DNA from: Protopterus annectens
Taxonomy: Eukaryota; Chordata; Ceratodontiformes; Protopteridae
Assembly: GCF_019279795.1 (NCBI RefSeq)
Contig: NC_056747.1
Span: 1,004,912,432 to 1,004,976,431, forward strand
Direction of reading: 5' to 3'
DNA length: 64,000 nt
Shown here: one piece after another, positions 41,485 to 52,289 of the stretch
Layout: each line of letters begins with the position of its first letter
Position numbering within the stretch: position 1 is the first letter of the stretch
Position numbers and translations under genes: made by a program
The notes under the pieces: generated by a model
Told to the model about the DNA's origin: nothing
Seen by the model: the letters and a program-made list of their open reading frames with translations, nothing else
Database searches by the model: none

Positions 41485-41730
41485 ATTTTCACAAGTAGTC
41501 AGAATAATAAACCTGGTAATTCAAACTTCTGAAAATCAAAGTTTCAGAAGCATACATTTTTTTCTATAGTTATCAGTAATCTTCCCATCCTTGTCAGAAA
41601 GAGTATTATTGGAATGACCTAAACATTTAGCAGCAGTAGGATTAACTACAGTTATAGCTGCTGGTCAGGTTTTGGAAGAGTATATAGAAAATGACTGAGA
41701 AACTTTATACATTCCCCTGGATTCACTAAT

Positions 41731-41771
41731 CTGCCGTGCAGGACTAAACTAGTCCTGCACGTAAGCGGCAG
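41731..41771. repeat. Strong hairpin
   Basis: CTGCCGTGCAGGAC pairs with GTCCTGCACG(TAAG)CGGCAG around the loop TAAACTA, giving about 16 base pairs with one 4-nt bulge. No neighbouring gene explains it. It may be the end of a small DNA element. Confidence 0.7.
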
Positions 41772-42159
41772 TTGAAGAGGAGGATGGCAGTGCACCATGA
41801 ATAATAATGAATGCGTGCCGCTGGTGCTCCAAATCCTACACTGAGCGTGGATGAGTGCAAGGGGAGTGTCTGAGAGCAGAGCTCTCAGAATAAACAAGCC
41901 CCTGCAAAGTAGAACAGAAGAAAGTGAAGTATAAATAAATGAGCGAAACCGCTCATAGGTGTCCGCATATCTCCACCAACAGTCCCCATGTGTTCAACAG
42001 CAACAGTACATTGAAATAAAATGAAAAAACCCTTGTATTTGTTTTTTTAAACCCCGAGTACAGCTAACGATAGGTGCGTGGGTTTGTCCGTCGCTTAGCT
42101 ACGGTTAAAGCAGACGAAAAGGCTGAAGATGAAAACAAGGAATATATATGCAAATGAAA

Positions 42160-43015
42160 TAGCACAGCAATAGTGTAGTGGTTAGAGAATCTGCCTAATG
42201 AACAGGCATTCCCGGTTCGAGTCCCACTGCAGCACAAATCATTTTCCACAGGAAATCTGTATATGAACATAATTTTACATCGTTTTGCTGTATAGCCTAC
42301 ATAATAACATTTAAATGTGAACTGGAGTACTGCATGAAATGCACATGTGTAGTGTTAGTGTCATAATGAATAAGGCACAAGTAAGCAGGTCTAAGCAGAA
42401 ATAAGCAGCGGTAAGCATGTCCAAGTAATTTTGCACAGAGGTATGCATTGCCCACACAGATTAAGCAAAGTAGAAGCTGAGTGTAAGAAACTGCAACCAG
42501 ATATTAGCAGTGCTTACCTTTGCGCAAACCTGCTTACAACTGCTTTAAAGTGCCTTAATCACTCTGAATCCAATGGCCCATGTTCTACCCAGCAACAAAA
42601 TAAACTGCCTCTGCAAGGCTCAAACCCAGGACCCTGTATACTATAGTCACAGTGCATTTATATTACACTGTTGAAAATTCAAACTGTCGACAGTGTAATA
42701 ATTGGCTTGAAAATGTCGAAACCCCCGAACATCAAACATACACAAAAAAAAACACCCAAACACAACACAAATTGCTCTATGCAGAGGGGCAAGCCCCCCT
42801 GCACCCCCACACCCCCTGCTACTTAAATATACCAACTCCGAGATCGCACTACATTGCAGTAAATGGAAATCTCCCCTTATGGAGATTTCCATTTACACGC
42901 GCAATGACTTTCACTTTCGACATTTTGGTGCCGACAATATCAGCTTCGATATTGTCGGCCTTCAACAGGGTGAAGTAGACCCATCACAGTAGCTAACCAC
43001 TAAGCCATCATAGCA
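42160..43015 (+). repeat. tRNA-flanked repeat, copy 1 (interrupted by MITE-1)
   Basis: It begins with a tRNA-like module (42,168-42,235) containing TAGTGTAGTGGTTAGAG (A-box like) and GGTTCGAGTCC (perfect B-box consensus). It ends, on the opposite strand, with another module: TGGCTTAGTGGTTAG (revcomp of 42,990-43,005) and GGGTTTGAGCC (revcomp near 42,615). The two face inward. The middle has many short TAAGCA words. Similar copies lie at 47,690-48,050 and 48,735-49,285. Confidence 0.65.
42654..42983. mobile_element. MITE-1: hairpin-ended non-autonomous DNA element
   Basis: It is flanked by TCACAGT (42,647-42,653 and 42,984-42,990) and interrupts a tRNA-like module. The ends are imperfect inverted repeats of about 70 bp sharing CTGTTGAA and AAAATGTCGAAA. 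Each end also folds on itself: TATTACACTGT/ACAGTGTAATA on the left, CCGACAATATC/GATATTGTCGG on the right. A third, perfect 16-bp hairpin (GTAAATGGAAATCTCC) lies inside near 42,858-42,896. No frame is present. The core block TATACCAACTCCGAGATC is shared with MITE-3. Confidence 0.75.
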
Positions 43016-43055
43016 ATAGATAAGCAAGATTAAGGCCATACATCCGCATGGTATT

Positions 43056-43091
<36 letters not shown>

Positions 43092-43093
43092 CA

Positions 43094-43142
<49 letters not shown>

Positions 43143-43162
43143 GACATATACATATATAAAAG

Positions 43163-43207
<45 letters not shown>
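43056..43207. repeat. (TA)n and (GT)n microsatellites of array unit 1
   Basis: Two TA tracts (about 43,058-43,088 and 43,098-43,139) are separated by ACAGCAATATG, followed by a GT tract at about 43,175-43,206. Both strands are open over long runs here because the dinucleotides lack stops. Confidence 0.95.
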
Positions 43208-43209
<2 letters not shown>

Positions 43210-44068
43210 AGATATACACAGATATATAGCTATGATGCGAAACAGCACACAAGAATGACATATGTTCACAGGCTATGCCAATGGAAGTGAGGGGCCCAAG
43301 GAAGAATCATGTAACACATAGCATGACCTCCCCCCAAGCCAGACAGACGAAACATGCACACAAACCCACATACAATGTAAATAGTCCACTGCTCCCTAGA
43401 CCACAGGCAGGATACAACTGGGGGGTACACAGTGGACCCATGAAATCTAATCTTGGAACACAGACAGGAGCGTCCCTTGCGGGATGCCCCAAATATTGAC
43501 ATATTATGGGAGGATGCCAGCTCGACAACCTTTCTGGGCGGGGTGTGTACATACCCGGAATACAAGGGTGGGAAAGCCTGATGACCCATGGGTCAAAACA
43601 CTGTACGACATGGGTCGCATGAAGTGGAGAGTGGGCAGCGTGTAGTGGTGTGTTCAGACCCGACCTGCACCCAGAGTAAGGATGAGTGCTGTGGAGGAGG
43701 GGTGGGTGGGGGAACTATAGGTAGATAGTTATGGGTTTAGGTGTGCAGGTATTGGCTGAAGTGAGTCTATACGGACAGCCCCAGGGATGTAAGCAAAAGT
43801 GTTCATTGGGCAGAGGAGTCACCCAATGAGCAGCCACACCCACTATGAGCCCCACTGCAGCAAAGTTTAACCTGCATGGCAAAGAACGGAATAATCAGAT
43901 GTAGATGTATATATGTACAGGTATGTGTGTGTATATCTACCCATAGCTACTTGGAGATATACCTCTCCCTCTCTGTAGTACTAATGTATACATACAGAGA
44001 CAGAATACATATAAATACCCACATATAGATATATACATATGCAGACACCCATACACCCATATGTCGTT

Positions 44069-44069
<1 letters not shown>

Positions 44070-44124
<55 letters not shown>

Positions 44125-44188
44125 TAATATAGATATATATACATGTATGCATACATACATATACAGATATATCTGTATATAGTAATGT

Positions 44189-44269
<81 letters not shown>

Positions 44270-44270
44270 G
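44070..44270. repeat. (TA)n/(GT)n microsatellites of array unit 2
   Basis: TA tracts at about 44,070-44,121 and 44,190-44,252 are followed by a short GT tract to about 44,268. The sequence position in the unit is the same as in unit 1. Confidence 0.95.
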
Positions 44271-45137
44271 GTGTGTAAATATACACATGTATATAGCTAG
44301 GATATGATACAGCAATTACAAATTACATATGTTCACAAGTCGTGCAAATGGGGGTGAGGGTTTCAATCAACAAACGTGTAACACATAACATCAACCCCCC
44401 CCCAGCTAGACCGGTGAAACATACAGACACACAATAAAAGTAAACACAACACTGCTTCCCGGACTACAGGCAGGATACTACCAGTGGGAGAGACCCGCCA
44501 AGTCTAATCTTGAAACAAAGACATGTATGTCCCTTGTGGGACACCCAAAAATTCAAAAATTTTTGGGTTTCCTGCCATTACACCGATGTCGAACGGCAGG
44601 CCGCGCATGTTCCCAGTGTACAAGGCAGGGGAAGCCTGATGATCCATGGGGCGAGACAACATACCTGATGGGTCCCGAGAAGTGGGGAGTGGGTACAGTG
44701 TACAGGTGTGGCCAGACCCGACCTGCACCCAGAGTAAGGAAGAGTGCCGAAGAGGATGTGCAGATTGGGAACTATGGGTATGAAATTATGGGCCTAGCTG
44801 AGCAGGTATTTGCTGGAGTGGGTATATGTGGACTGCCCCAGGGATGTAAGCAATAGTGTGCATTGGGCAGGGTTGCCGCCCAATGGACAGCCACTCCCGC
44901 TACAAGTCCCACTGCAGCACAGTCTATTGTATATGGCAAACAATGGAATAACCAGATGTAGATGTACAACTGTAGAGGTGTGTGTGTATATATACCCATA
45001 CCTACATGGAGTGAAACCTCCCCTTCTCCGTAGTACAAATGTGTACATACAGAGACAGAATATAATTAAATACCCACATATAGATATATACATATGCAGA
45101 CACTCATACATCCATATGTCGTTATACATATAAACAG

Positions 45138-45190
<53 letters not shown>

Positions 45191-45193
<3 letters not shown>

Positions 45194-45454
45194 GTCTACC
45201 TGAGATGGTCGACAATTAATTTGATCGACTTTTATTTGGTCGACAATTCATTTGATCGACAAGCAGTTTTATGTGGGGGGCTTTGCCCCCCACCCCCCCA
45301 TGTGGGGGGCTGTGCCCCCACACACCCTCTAACTATATATATCAACTCCATGGTCACACAGCATTGAGAAGGGGGGCAAATCTGCCTGTCGATCAAATGA
45401 ATTGCCGACCAAATAAAAGTCGATCAAATGAATTGTCGACCATTTCAGGTAGAC

Positions 45455-45457
<3 letters not shown>
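45191..45457. mobile_element. MITE-2: 267-bp element with about 69-bp terminal inverted repeats
   Basis: The ends TGGGTCTACCTGA...GGTCGACAATT are nearly perfect inverted repeats over about 69 bp with internal direct repeats of a TTTGATCGAC word. It sits within a (TA)n tract, so the target duplication (probably TA) cannot be measured. The interior has a G/C-run hairpin (GGGGGGCT...GCCCCCC) near 45,275-45,320 and a core block related to MITE-1 (TATATCAACTCC). It has no coding sequence. Confidence 0.85.
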
Positions 45458-45503
<46 letters not shown>

Positions 45504-45689
45504 GAAATAGAAATGTATATATGTGTGTAAACATACGCACATATATAGCTAGAATATTAAATGAATTATGTATTTAAATCACATCTGTTAACCGGGTAAG
45601 TCTGGCTGTGCTTTTGGCTCATTTACAGCAGAGACCCGGGGAGAAAAGCTCCTCAGGACTAGAGAACAATTTGTTAAATAGTAGTATAC

Positions 45690-45690
45690 A

Positions 45691-45747
<57 letters not shown>

Positions 45748-45770
45748 TAGATATAGATATAGATATGATA
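45690..45770. repeat. (TA)n microsatellite with GATA-type end
   Basis: About 26 TA units are followed by ATAGATAGATATAGATATAGAT. Confidence 0.95.
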
Positions 45771-46329
45771 CACCATTTAAGGATTACATATATTCACAGG
45801 CCGTGCTAATGGGGGTGAGGGGTCCAATCAACAAACGTGTAACACGTAGCAGCAACCCCCCCACCTAGACAGGTGAAACATACAAATGCACGATACAAGT
45901 AAACACACCACTGCTTCCCAGACCACAGGCAGGATACTACCAGTGGGAGAGACCTGCCAAGTCTAATCTTGAAACAAAGACATCAATGTCCCTTGTGGGA
46001 CACCCCAAAAATTAATGATTATTGCAGTCAGTCCCTGTAACGATTCATCTAACCAGGCTGTATACGTACACAGACCAGTAGGTTGTGCAAGCCTGATGAC
46101 CCATGGGTCAAGACAAAGTACGACATGGGTCCTGACATGTGGAAAGTGGGCAGTGTGTAGTGGTGTGGTTAGACCCCACCTGCACCCACAGTAAGGATGA
46201 GTGCTGTAGAGGAGGGGCAGGTGGGGGAACTATGGGTATGCAATTATTGGCCTAGGCGTGCAGGTGTTGGCTGGCACAGTTGTATTCGGACCACCCCAGG
46301 GATGTAAGTAATATTGCGAATTGGGCAGA

Positions 46330-46480
46330 GCTTACGCCCATACCTCTCAACCTCTAAGAGCAAAACCACTGGACAGAACCTAAACCGTTGGGGGAACAAA
46401 TAGGGACAGAAAGCATATATTCCACTTACAACCTTAGAAAGCTGATAGAATAATAGGTTATGCATTAGCATGACTCTTCT
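46330..46480 (-). repeat. Second copy of the ATACCTCTCAAC-type small repeat
   Basis: Reverse complement matches 14,790-14,850 (ATGCTAATGCATAACCTATTATTC) and ends in GTTGAGAGGTATG. It lies inside array unit 3, showing the repeat is mobile. Confidence 0.5.
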
Positions 46481-46740
46481 GAAGGATGTGGAGTCTTAAA
46501 CCCAATTACGTGTCTGTATTTAATGGCATTAGTTCCCAGGTATTTGCCAGACAGGTGCAGATTGTAAGAGGAACGCACCAATATTATGAAGCAAACTTTG
46601 GACAGGCCGTGGATTCTGTACAGTCGACAGGCATGCTTACGCCTAACTGGCAGCCATTCCCGATATGGGTCCCATGGCAGCACAGTCCAGTTTACATGGC
46701 AAAGTACAGTATAACCATATGTGTTGTTGCATAACCCACT

Positions 46741-47689
46741 ACACGACACCTACGAACACATGGTTGCAACACCCCACTGTAGGCATGTAAGCCGATGTAA
46801 TAGGCATCACAAGATATTATTGTAGTCCTCACCCCCACCCAGGGGTGTGAATGTCCAATGCAAACACCAAATGCAGTGCATATGCACAGCTGTTGTTGTA
46901 GACAACATGGCCAGCTGTGGACCTTCCCTGCAGCCATCCTGCACATCCCTGGGTAATCCCCCTACTAACACCCCCCCCTTGTGCCCCATGCACACCATGT
47001 ACCTATCAGCCCCTGTTCCATTTCTATTAATGTCTACGGGTACACGTAGGTGACACCCACATCCCCCACTATATTGCCAGTATCTGGAACCCCAACCCAC
47101 ATGTAGTATCACAGCTGTCCCACAGGACACATGTAACTAACACATGAAGGAACACCACAAGCACACCTGGAGCAGCACAGGCTCACCACCTTGTGAAACC
47201 CTCCCCCCAACTCACACTCTATACCACTACATCAACTAGTGATACCGACATCTCTTGTACTGCCTCACATACAAATCCCAACATCTGACATACCTTCCCT
47301 ATTGCTCCCCATCCAATTATACCTATGGGCTACTATAGAGTTACAATGTCACCCCCACAACCTACCTGCCTACTCCTTAGCTATTCACCTCTACTGTACC
47401 ACACAGGTATGGAATAACTACACCTACCCCGAATACCTGCATGTAACCTATCCAGACCTGTGAAACAGCAATCCAACCTCACCTTACACTGACCTTTGTC
47501 AATAGTCACACATGACATGTAAACCTGACCTAAGCATGGATAATACCGACAGTTTAACATAAACTAAGCATGATTAATGGGGGAAGTAGCTATGTTATGT
47601 CTGTTACCCTCTATGAATGTGAACACCCCAATATTAATCCGGATACATAGCTGGGGTCAATGTGGAGCTCTACACCCTGGGCCACCGCT
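46741..47689. other. Non-coding, C-rich unassigned segment
   Basis: The sequence has many short CCCCAC runs on the plus strand but no long frame with a family motif, no A/B box and no tandem period that I could see. Confidence 0.4.
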
Positions 47690-48050
47690 GACAATGGACA
47701 AGCATACAGTTCGAGTGTCTCGGTTGACAGATGTGAATAAAATGCACAATGTTCTGCATGTGTATGCGGGAGCAAGCGGGTGTAAGCCTGTTTGGCCGCT
47801 GATATGTGAGTACCACACTGGTGAAGCAATGTAGAGGCTGAGTGCAAGACGCCACAACCAGAGGTCAGTAATGTGCTTCGTGCAAACAAGCGCATACCTG
47901 CCTACAAATGTTCTACAGTGCCATAGTCACTCTGTAGCCAACAGCTGTTGTGGCTATTAACAAAATAATATGCACTGCCAGGTTACAAACCCCCAACCCT
48001 GCACACTATAGTAGACATGAGTTCCACTAAGCCATGGCAGATACACATAC
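47690..48050 (+). repeat. tRNA-flanked repeat, copy 2 (left end missing)
   Basis: It shares the right two thirds of copy 1. The minus-strand tRNA-like module at 47,983-48,048 has the A-box-like TGGCTTAGTGGA, the B-box-like GGTTTGTAACC, and a 6-bp acceptor-like stem CTGCCA/TGGCAG. The anticodon arm is poor, so it is tRNA-derived rather than a tRNA gene. Confidence 0.6.
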
Positions 48051-48734
48051 AGCTGCTGTGATCACAAACACATCATCCAGCACAAGCATCCAACAGTATA
48101 GGAAATGTATATAAGTGTGTAGATTAATACCAGAGCATGTGTCCATTGCTCATCCACAGTATTATGAGCAGTCTAAGTGCAGCACAGAACGGTGCCTGTC
48201 CAATCATTCTATGAGAACAGTAGTCCTACATAATACCGAAGGGAATAATGATATACGGTGCACACCATGGGGGTGTGTGAGCATGCTTCATGCACAGTAT
48301 GTCACACTTGGGGCGTTGCTTCCGTGGAACTGGGAGATGAGGCTGGCCAGGTGTGTGAGCAAACCGCTGCTACACAATATCCTGCCAGGATACTACCAGT
48401 GGGAGAAACACTGTACACCAGCTAGGTCTACTCTTGACACAATGACAGGTCTGTCCCTGGCGGGATGAACCAACATTGTGGGTCACATCGATGTCACCAC
48501 CAGTATCAAAGGAGGATCAAGGGAAGGCTGGTATGTACATGAAATAAACGGATGAAGAGCCTGCAGAAGCTTGGGTGCAGACAGTAAACTTGAGGTGTAC
48601 CGAGACATGCAGAGAGGGAAATGTGTGGAGGTGTAGTATGGCAGGGCTAGCGATTGGGGAATGGATGGATGCTGTGTACGTGGAGCTCGGGGACCAGGGG
48701 AAGGGAACATGGGTATGTCATTATGGTAGACATA

Positions 48735-49285
48735 TGCAAATGAAGCAAAACAGCAATAGTGTAGTGGCCAGAGCATCCAGCTAATGCGCACGCTTCCTGG
48801 GTCGAGTCCCATTGCAGCACATACTATATTCCATGTGATATCCGTATGTTAACTTTGTTGTGCTGTATAACCTACTAAGTAACATTTATATTTGCACAGG
48901 AGCACTGCCTTAAATGTACATGTGAAGTGTCATAATGACTAAGGCACTAGTAAGCATGTGTAAGCGCATAACAGCAGTAGTACTCATGGATAAGCAGATT
49001 TAAGTGTGTGCACTTGTATTCGCATGGGGGTAAGCATTGCCTACAAAGATTGAGTTAAGTAGATGCAAGCTGAGTCTAAGGAAACTCAACCCGAGCATAG
49101 CATTGCTTAGCTCTGCACAAACCCGCACACACCCGCATACGACCGCACAAATGTTCCTAACTCACTCTGTATCTGACAGCCGGTGTTCTGCCCTGAAACA
49201 CATTATACAGCCTCTGGAAGGGCCACACCCGGGATGCTGCACATCATACACTACATGATTTACCATTAAACCATGACAGATGTAC
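48735..49285 (+). repeat. tRNA-flanked repeat, copy 3
   Basis: The left module (48,758-48,830) has TAGTGTAGTGGCCAGAG and GGGTCGAGTCCC. The right, minus-strand module near 49,205-49,265 has TGGTTTAATGGTAAA. Overall order is identical to copy 1, including the TAAGCA-rich middle. It is not interrupted. Confidence 0.65.
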
Positions 49286-50132
49286 ATAACCAGTCATTTC
49301 ACATACATATCATCTAGCACAATCAGTCAACAGCACAGGGAATGTAGTAATAACACACCACACAACTTCTTAATGCATGAATCCCAGACATAGTGCGCCA
49401 TAATGTGGGTACATATAGGAATATCTGTCATATCCTGCTTCTTTGATTTCCTGTCCTTGCCTATTTAAGTGGTACAGTGTGAAATATTTTCTGCTTAAAA
49501 ACCTCAGCTTTGGCCAGCTAAGAACTTGCTGTATTCAACTGGATGTATAAGAGAATTTAAGCACCTTTATCTGCACTTTTTTTTTCAAAAAAATACAGTA
49601 TTTAAATTGATTTTAACTGTGTGTTGCAGGAATATTAACTGAACTGAAAGTTTTGACTCTGCTCTTCAGTTAGTCCCACCCACCCTCCATGTTTTTGTTT
49701 TGGTGTTAATCTTAGTGGCCTTGAAACTGCCCGCCCCTCTTGTAAATTTGTGTTTGGATACTCCTTCTGGGCCCATCTCATTTCCTCACTCAACTGAGTG
49801 TAGTGAGATCATATTCTGATTTCAGGCACTCCTACTGTGTACAAAGAGAGCATCTGGGAAACAGAAAAAAAAATTTAAGCTTGTTTCCTGCCTTTCCTGT
49901 TAAGTGGTATAGACTATTTGTAGGCTTCTGAGCCCCCAAGCCCTTCTGTGTTGGAGGGAAGCCTTCTAGCTTAGTTTTTTTTTTCCTTATAACTAGCCAG
50001 TTTTCTAGTTTCAGCACTCAAATCTGTTTCTTTGATCTCAGCACTTGTTCAGAAAAAAAAAAATTTCATCTGCTTTTACTGTACTTGTGTTTCTACCTAC
50101 TTTATTTTACTTTTGCATCATCTTAAAAGTAC

Positions 50133-51040
50133 TCAATTGTATTTATTACTGCTTGGTGTAACTCATTCTAAGCCTTTTGGTTTAAACACTTGGGCTTCGG
50201 ACCAGTTGTTTTGCACTGAGAGGGTTTGTGGTCTGCACTGTAGTGGCAGAACAGGTAGCTTACATCCTTCTAGGTTGGGAACTGCTGATTGAGGGCTCAG
50301 TGTCTGTCATTCTAAAAGTGTATTAATTCTGGTTTAAGCACTTGGGCTTTCAGGCCAGTTATTTTACATTAAGAGGGTTCGTGGTCTGCACTCTTGTGGG
50401 AGGAGAGGCTGGACTCTGCCCTTCTGAGCTGGGAATTTCTGGTTAAAGGCTTATAGTGCATGCATATCTGAACTGCTTCTTAGTGAAGTTAGTGCACCTT
50501 GTTTGCTGTGGCATAGACTGGATTCGGGCCTGCTGGATCTAGCTTTGTTTGTGTAACTTGAGCACTAATCCAGGCATTCTCTAAATTATTCAATTGTATT
50601 TATTACTGCTTGGTAGTAACTTGATTAAAGTGTAGCTATCATTCAAAGTCTTTTGGATTAAGCACTTGGGCTTCAGACCAGTTGTTTTACATTAGGAAGG
50701 TTTGTGGCATGCACTGTGGTGGCAGGACAGGTAGCTTTCATCCTTCTAAGTTGGGAACTGCTGATTGAGAGCCCAGTGTCTGTTATTCTTAAAGTGTATT
50801 AGTTCTGGTTTAATCACTTGGGCTTCAGGCCAGTTATTTTACATTAAGAAGGTTCATGGTCTGCACTCTTGTGGGAGAAGAGGCTGGACTCTGCCCTTCT
50901 GAGCTGGGAATTTCTGGTTAAAGGTTTATAGTGCCTGAATATTTGAACTGTATCTTACTGAAATTGGTACACCTTGCTTGCTGTAGCATAGACTAGATCC
51001 AGGCCTGCTGAATCTAGCTTTGTTTATATGCTTGTTGTTT
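50133..51040 (+). repeat. Tandem repeats in the CR1-e 5' UTR
   Basis: Two units of about 460-476 bp start at TCAATTGTATTTATTACTGC (50,133 and 50,590). Within each, a CACTTGGGCTT...CCAGTT sub-block recurs at a spacing of 152 bp (50,187 and 50,339; 50,663 and 50,815). This gives an alternating short-long higher-order pattern. LINE 5' UTR monomers usually carry promoter activity. That role is inferred. Confidence 0.85.
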
Positions 51041-51340
51041 GTTTGCTTGTTATTTCCCTGGAACGCTAATTCCACCTAATATGCGGCTTCTTAGCGCTTC
51101 TGTGGATCACTAGTGATATCTGCATTGCTTACTGTACTTATTTCCTTGTTTCACTTGAAAGAAAGTTACTGTTTGTCATTTTTGCATTTAAGTTACCTGT
51201 AACACATTGCACTTAAGTTACCTGGCACTTGCTCGCTAAAGCAATTATATAAGTCAGCACTAAAAATTAAAAGTACTACACACTCACTCCCCACTGGCCC
51301 TTGTTTTCAATTATTAAGGAATTCCCAATATTATTCTAGC

Positions 51341-52279
51341 ATGTCCAAAGGTCAGTTGTCAATCTCCTCTCCGGTCCAGCTGGTGAATCTGGGAATCTTG
51401 AGGCAATGTTACAACTGCCTCATGTACACAGACAACCCTCCCCTCCTCCCAACAAATTCCAACACATGTGAGAGATGCAACCATATAGCCAAACTGGAGG
51501 CTAAGCTCTCTCAACTCAGTACTGGCATAACCAGTCAGGAGGAGAAGGAAACCACACTCACTACAATTCCAGTCTCACATAGACCTACTACGACAGCAAA
51601 CCAAACACATAATCACACAAAAACATACTCGGAGGCTCTAAATAAAGATCTGCCTAAGCAGCAGAGACCTCCAAAGCAGACATCCAAGCAACCGCTACCC
51701 CAAAACAAAACACGTGCAACACATATCTCACAAAGCCAGTGTGCCGAACAGTCACAGCCCTTAAGACTAAACAACACACCTGATACACTTGTAACAGGTG
51801 ACTCTATCGTCAGGCACACTGACGTCCCACTCACCAGGTTGAAAAAGGAGAGGGTCACTGTGAGCAGCCTGTCGGGTGCTGGGATCCACCACATAACACA
51901 AGCACTCAGGTCACTCCAAGGCAAGTACAAATATGACTCAGTCATTGTCCATGCTGGTGTGAATGACCTGAGACGTACCTCCCTGGACTACATGAAAAGA
52001 GACATAAAGGAGCTCGCTGAGCATGTAGCCCAGGCCGGTATGACCCTGACCTTGAGTAGCATCTTACCCTCACCAAGAATAATGCCACAATATGAAGACA
52101 AGATGATCAATTTCAACAATTGGCTTAAGTACTGGTGTCATTCAAAGGGGATCCAATGCCTGTCAGCTTGGGATGATATGCTCGACAAGCCACGATGCTT
52201 CACTAGGGATGGCTTGCACCTGTCACCCTGGGCTTTGGATATTGGCAAAGGCTCTTGCTACCCCATAGTGCCTTTTTAG
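51341..52279 (+). pseudogene. CR1-e ORF1 module: finger, coiled coil, SGNH hydrolase (312 codons)
   Basis: The frame starts at an ATG preceded by a non-coding leader. The CX2C-X16-CX2C finger is at about residues 24-47, followed by an E/A/K/L-rich helix and a basic Gln/Pro/Lys linker. SGNH catalytic blocks are complete: T-G-D-S (near 51,795), L-S-G-A-G, A-G-V-N-D (near 51,960) and D-G-L-H (near 52,208). The frame then ends in W-A-L-D because one base is missing compared with CR1-b, and the natural continuation into the endonuclease is displaced. The fold would be a complete esterase-like domain. Confidence 0.85.
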
Positions 52280-52289
52280 GCAAGGCTCA

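Larger units (their letters stand above)
39740..41690 (-). mobile_element. DIRS-C: antisense DIRS-like element body
   Basis: Antisense order from right to left is a gag-like segment (41,484-41,248), RT (40,692-40,402) and RNase H (about 39,900-39,743). This is the gag-RT-RH order of DIRS elements. The DIRS-type RT wording (F-L-L-P-K-K, D-L-K-D-A-Y-H-H-V) supports the class. The recombinase would lie further left but was not recognised. All frames are fragmented. Confidence 0.7.
43227..46740 (+). repeat. Tandem array of about 1.1-1.2-kb units with embedded microsatellites
   Basis: A landmark block (TTCACAGGC...GGGGTGAG) occurs at 43,265, 44,333 and 45,793. The spacing is 1,068 and 1,460 bp, the latter containing MITE-2 (267 bp). 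Each unit repeats, in order, a CTAATCTTG/GTCCCTTG block, a decayed tRNA-like module ending CCCACTGCAGCA, and a CCATATGTCGTTA block, with TA tracts in between. A fourth partial unit is recognisable at 48,385-48,480. Nothing is coding. Confidence 0.75.

Noticed and set aside
42168-42235. Functional tRNA gene
   Set aside because: The B box is good, but the T and acceptor stems do not pair and the anticodon loop lacks U33. The module is repeated within a larger unit, so it is tRNA-derived.
43048-45868. Long open frames of repeated Tyr-Ile or Cys-Val or Thr-His dipeptides on both strands
   Set aside because: They are translations of (TA)n, (GT)n and (CA)n microsatellites, which contain no stops. 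They have no coding meaning.
46741-47690. Possible PIF/Harbinger or host exon in the C-rich segment
   Set aside because: No splice-bounded open segment with conserved motifs was found.
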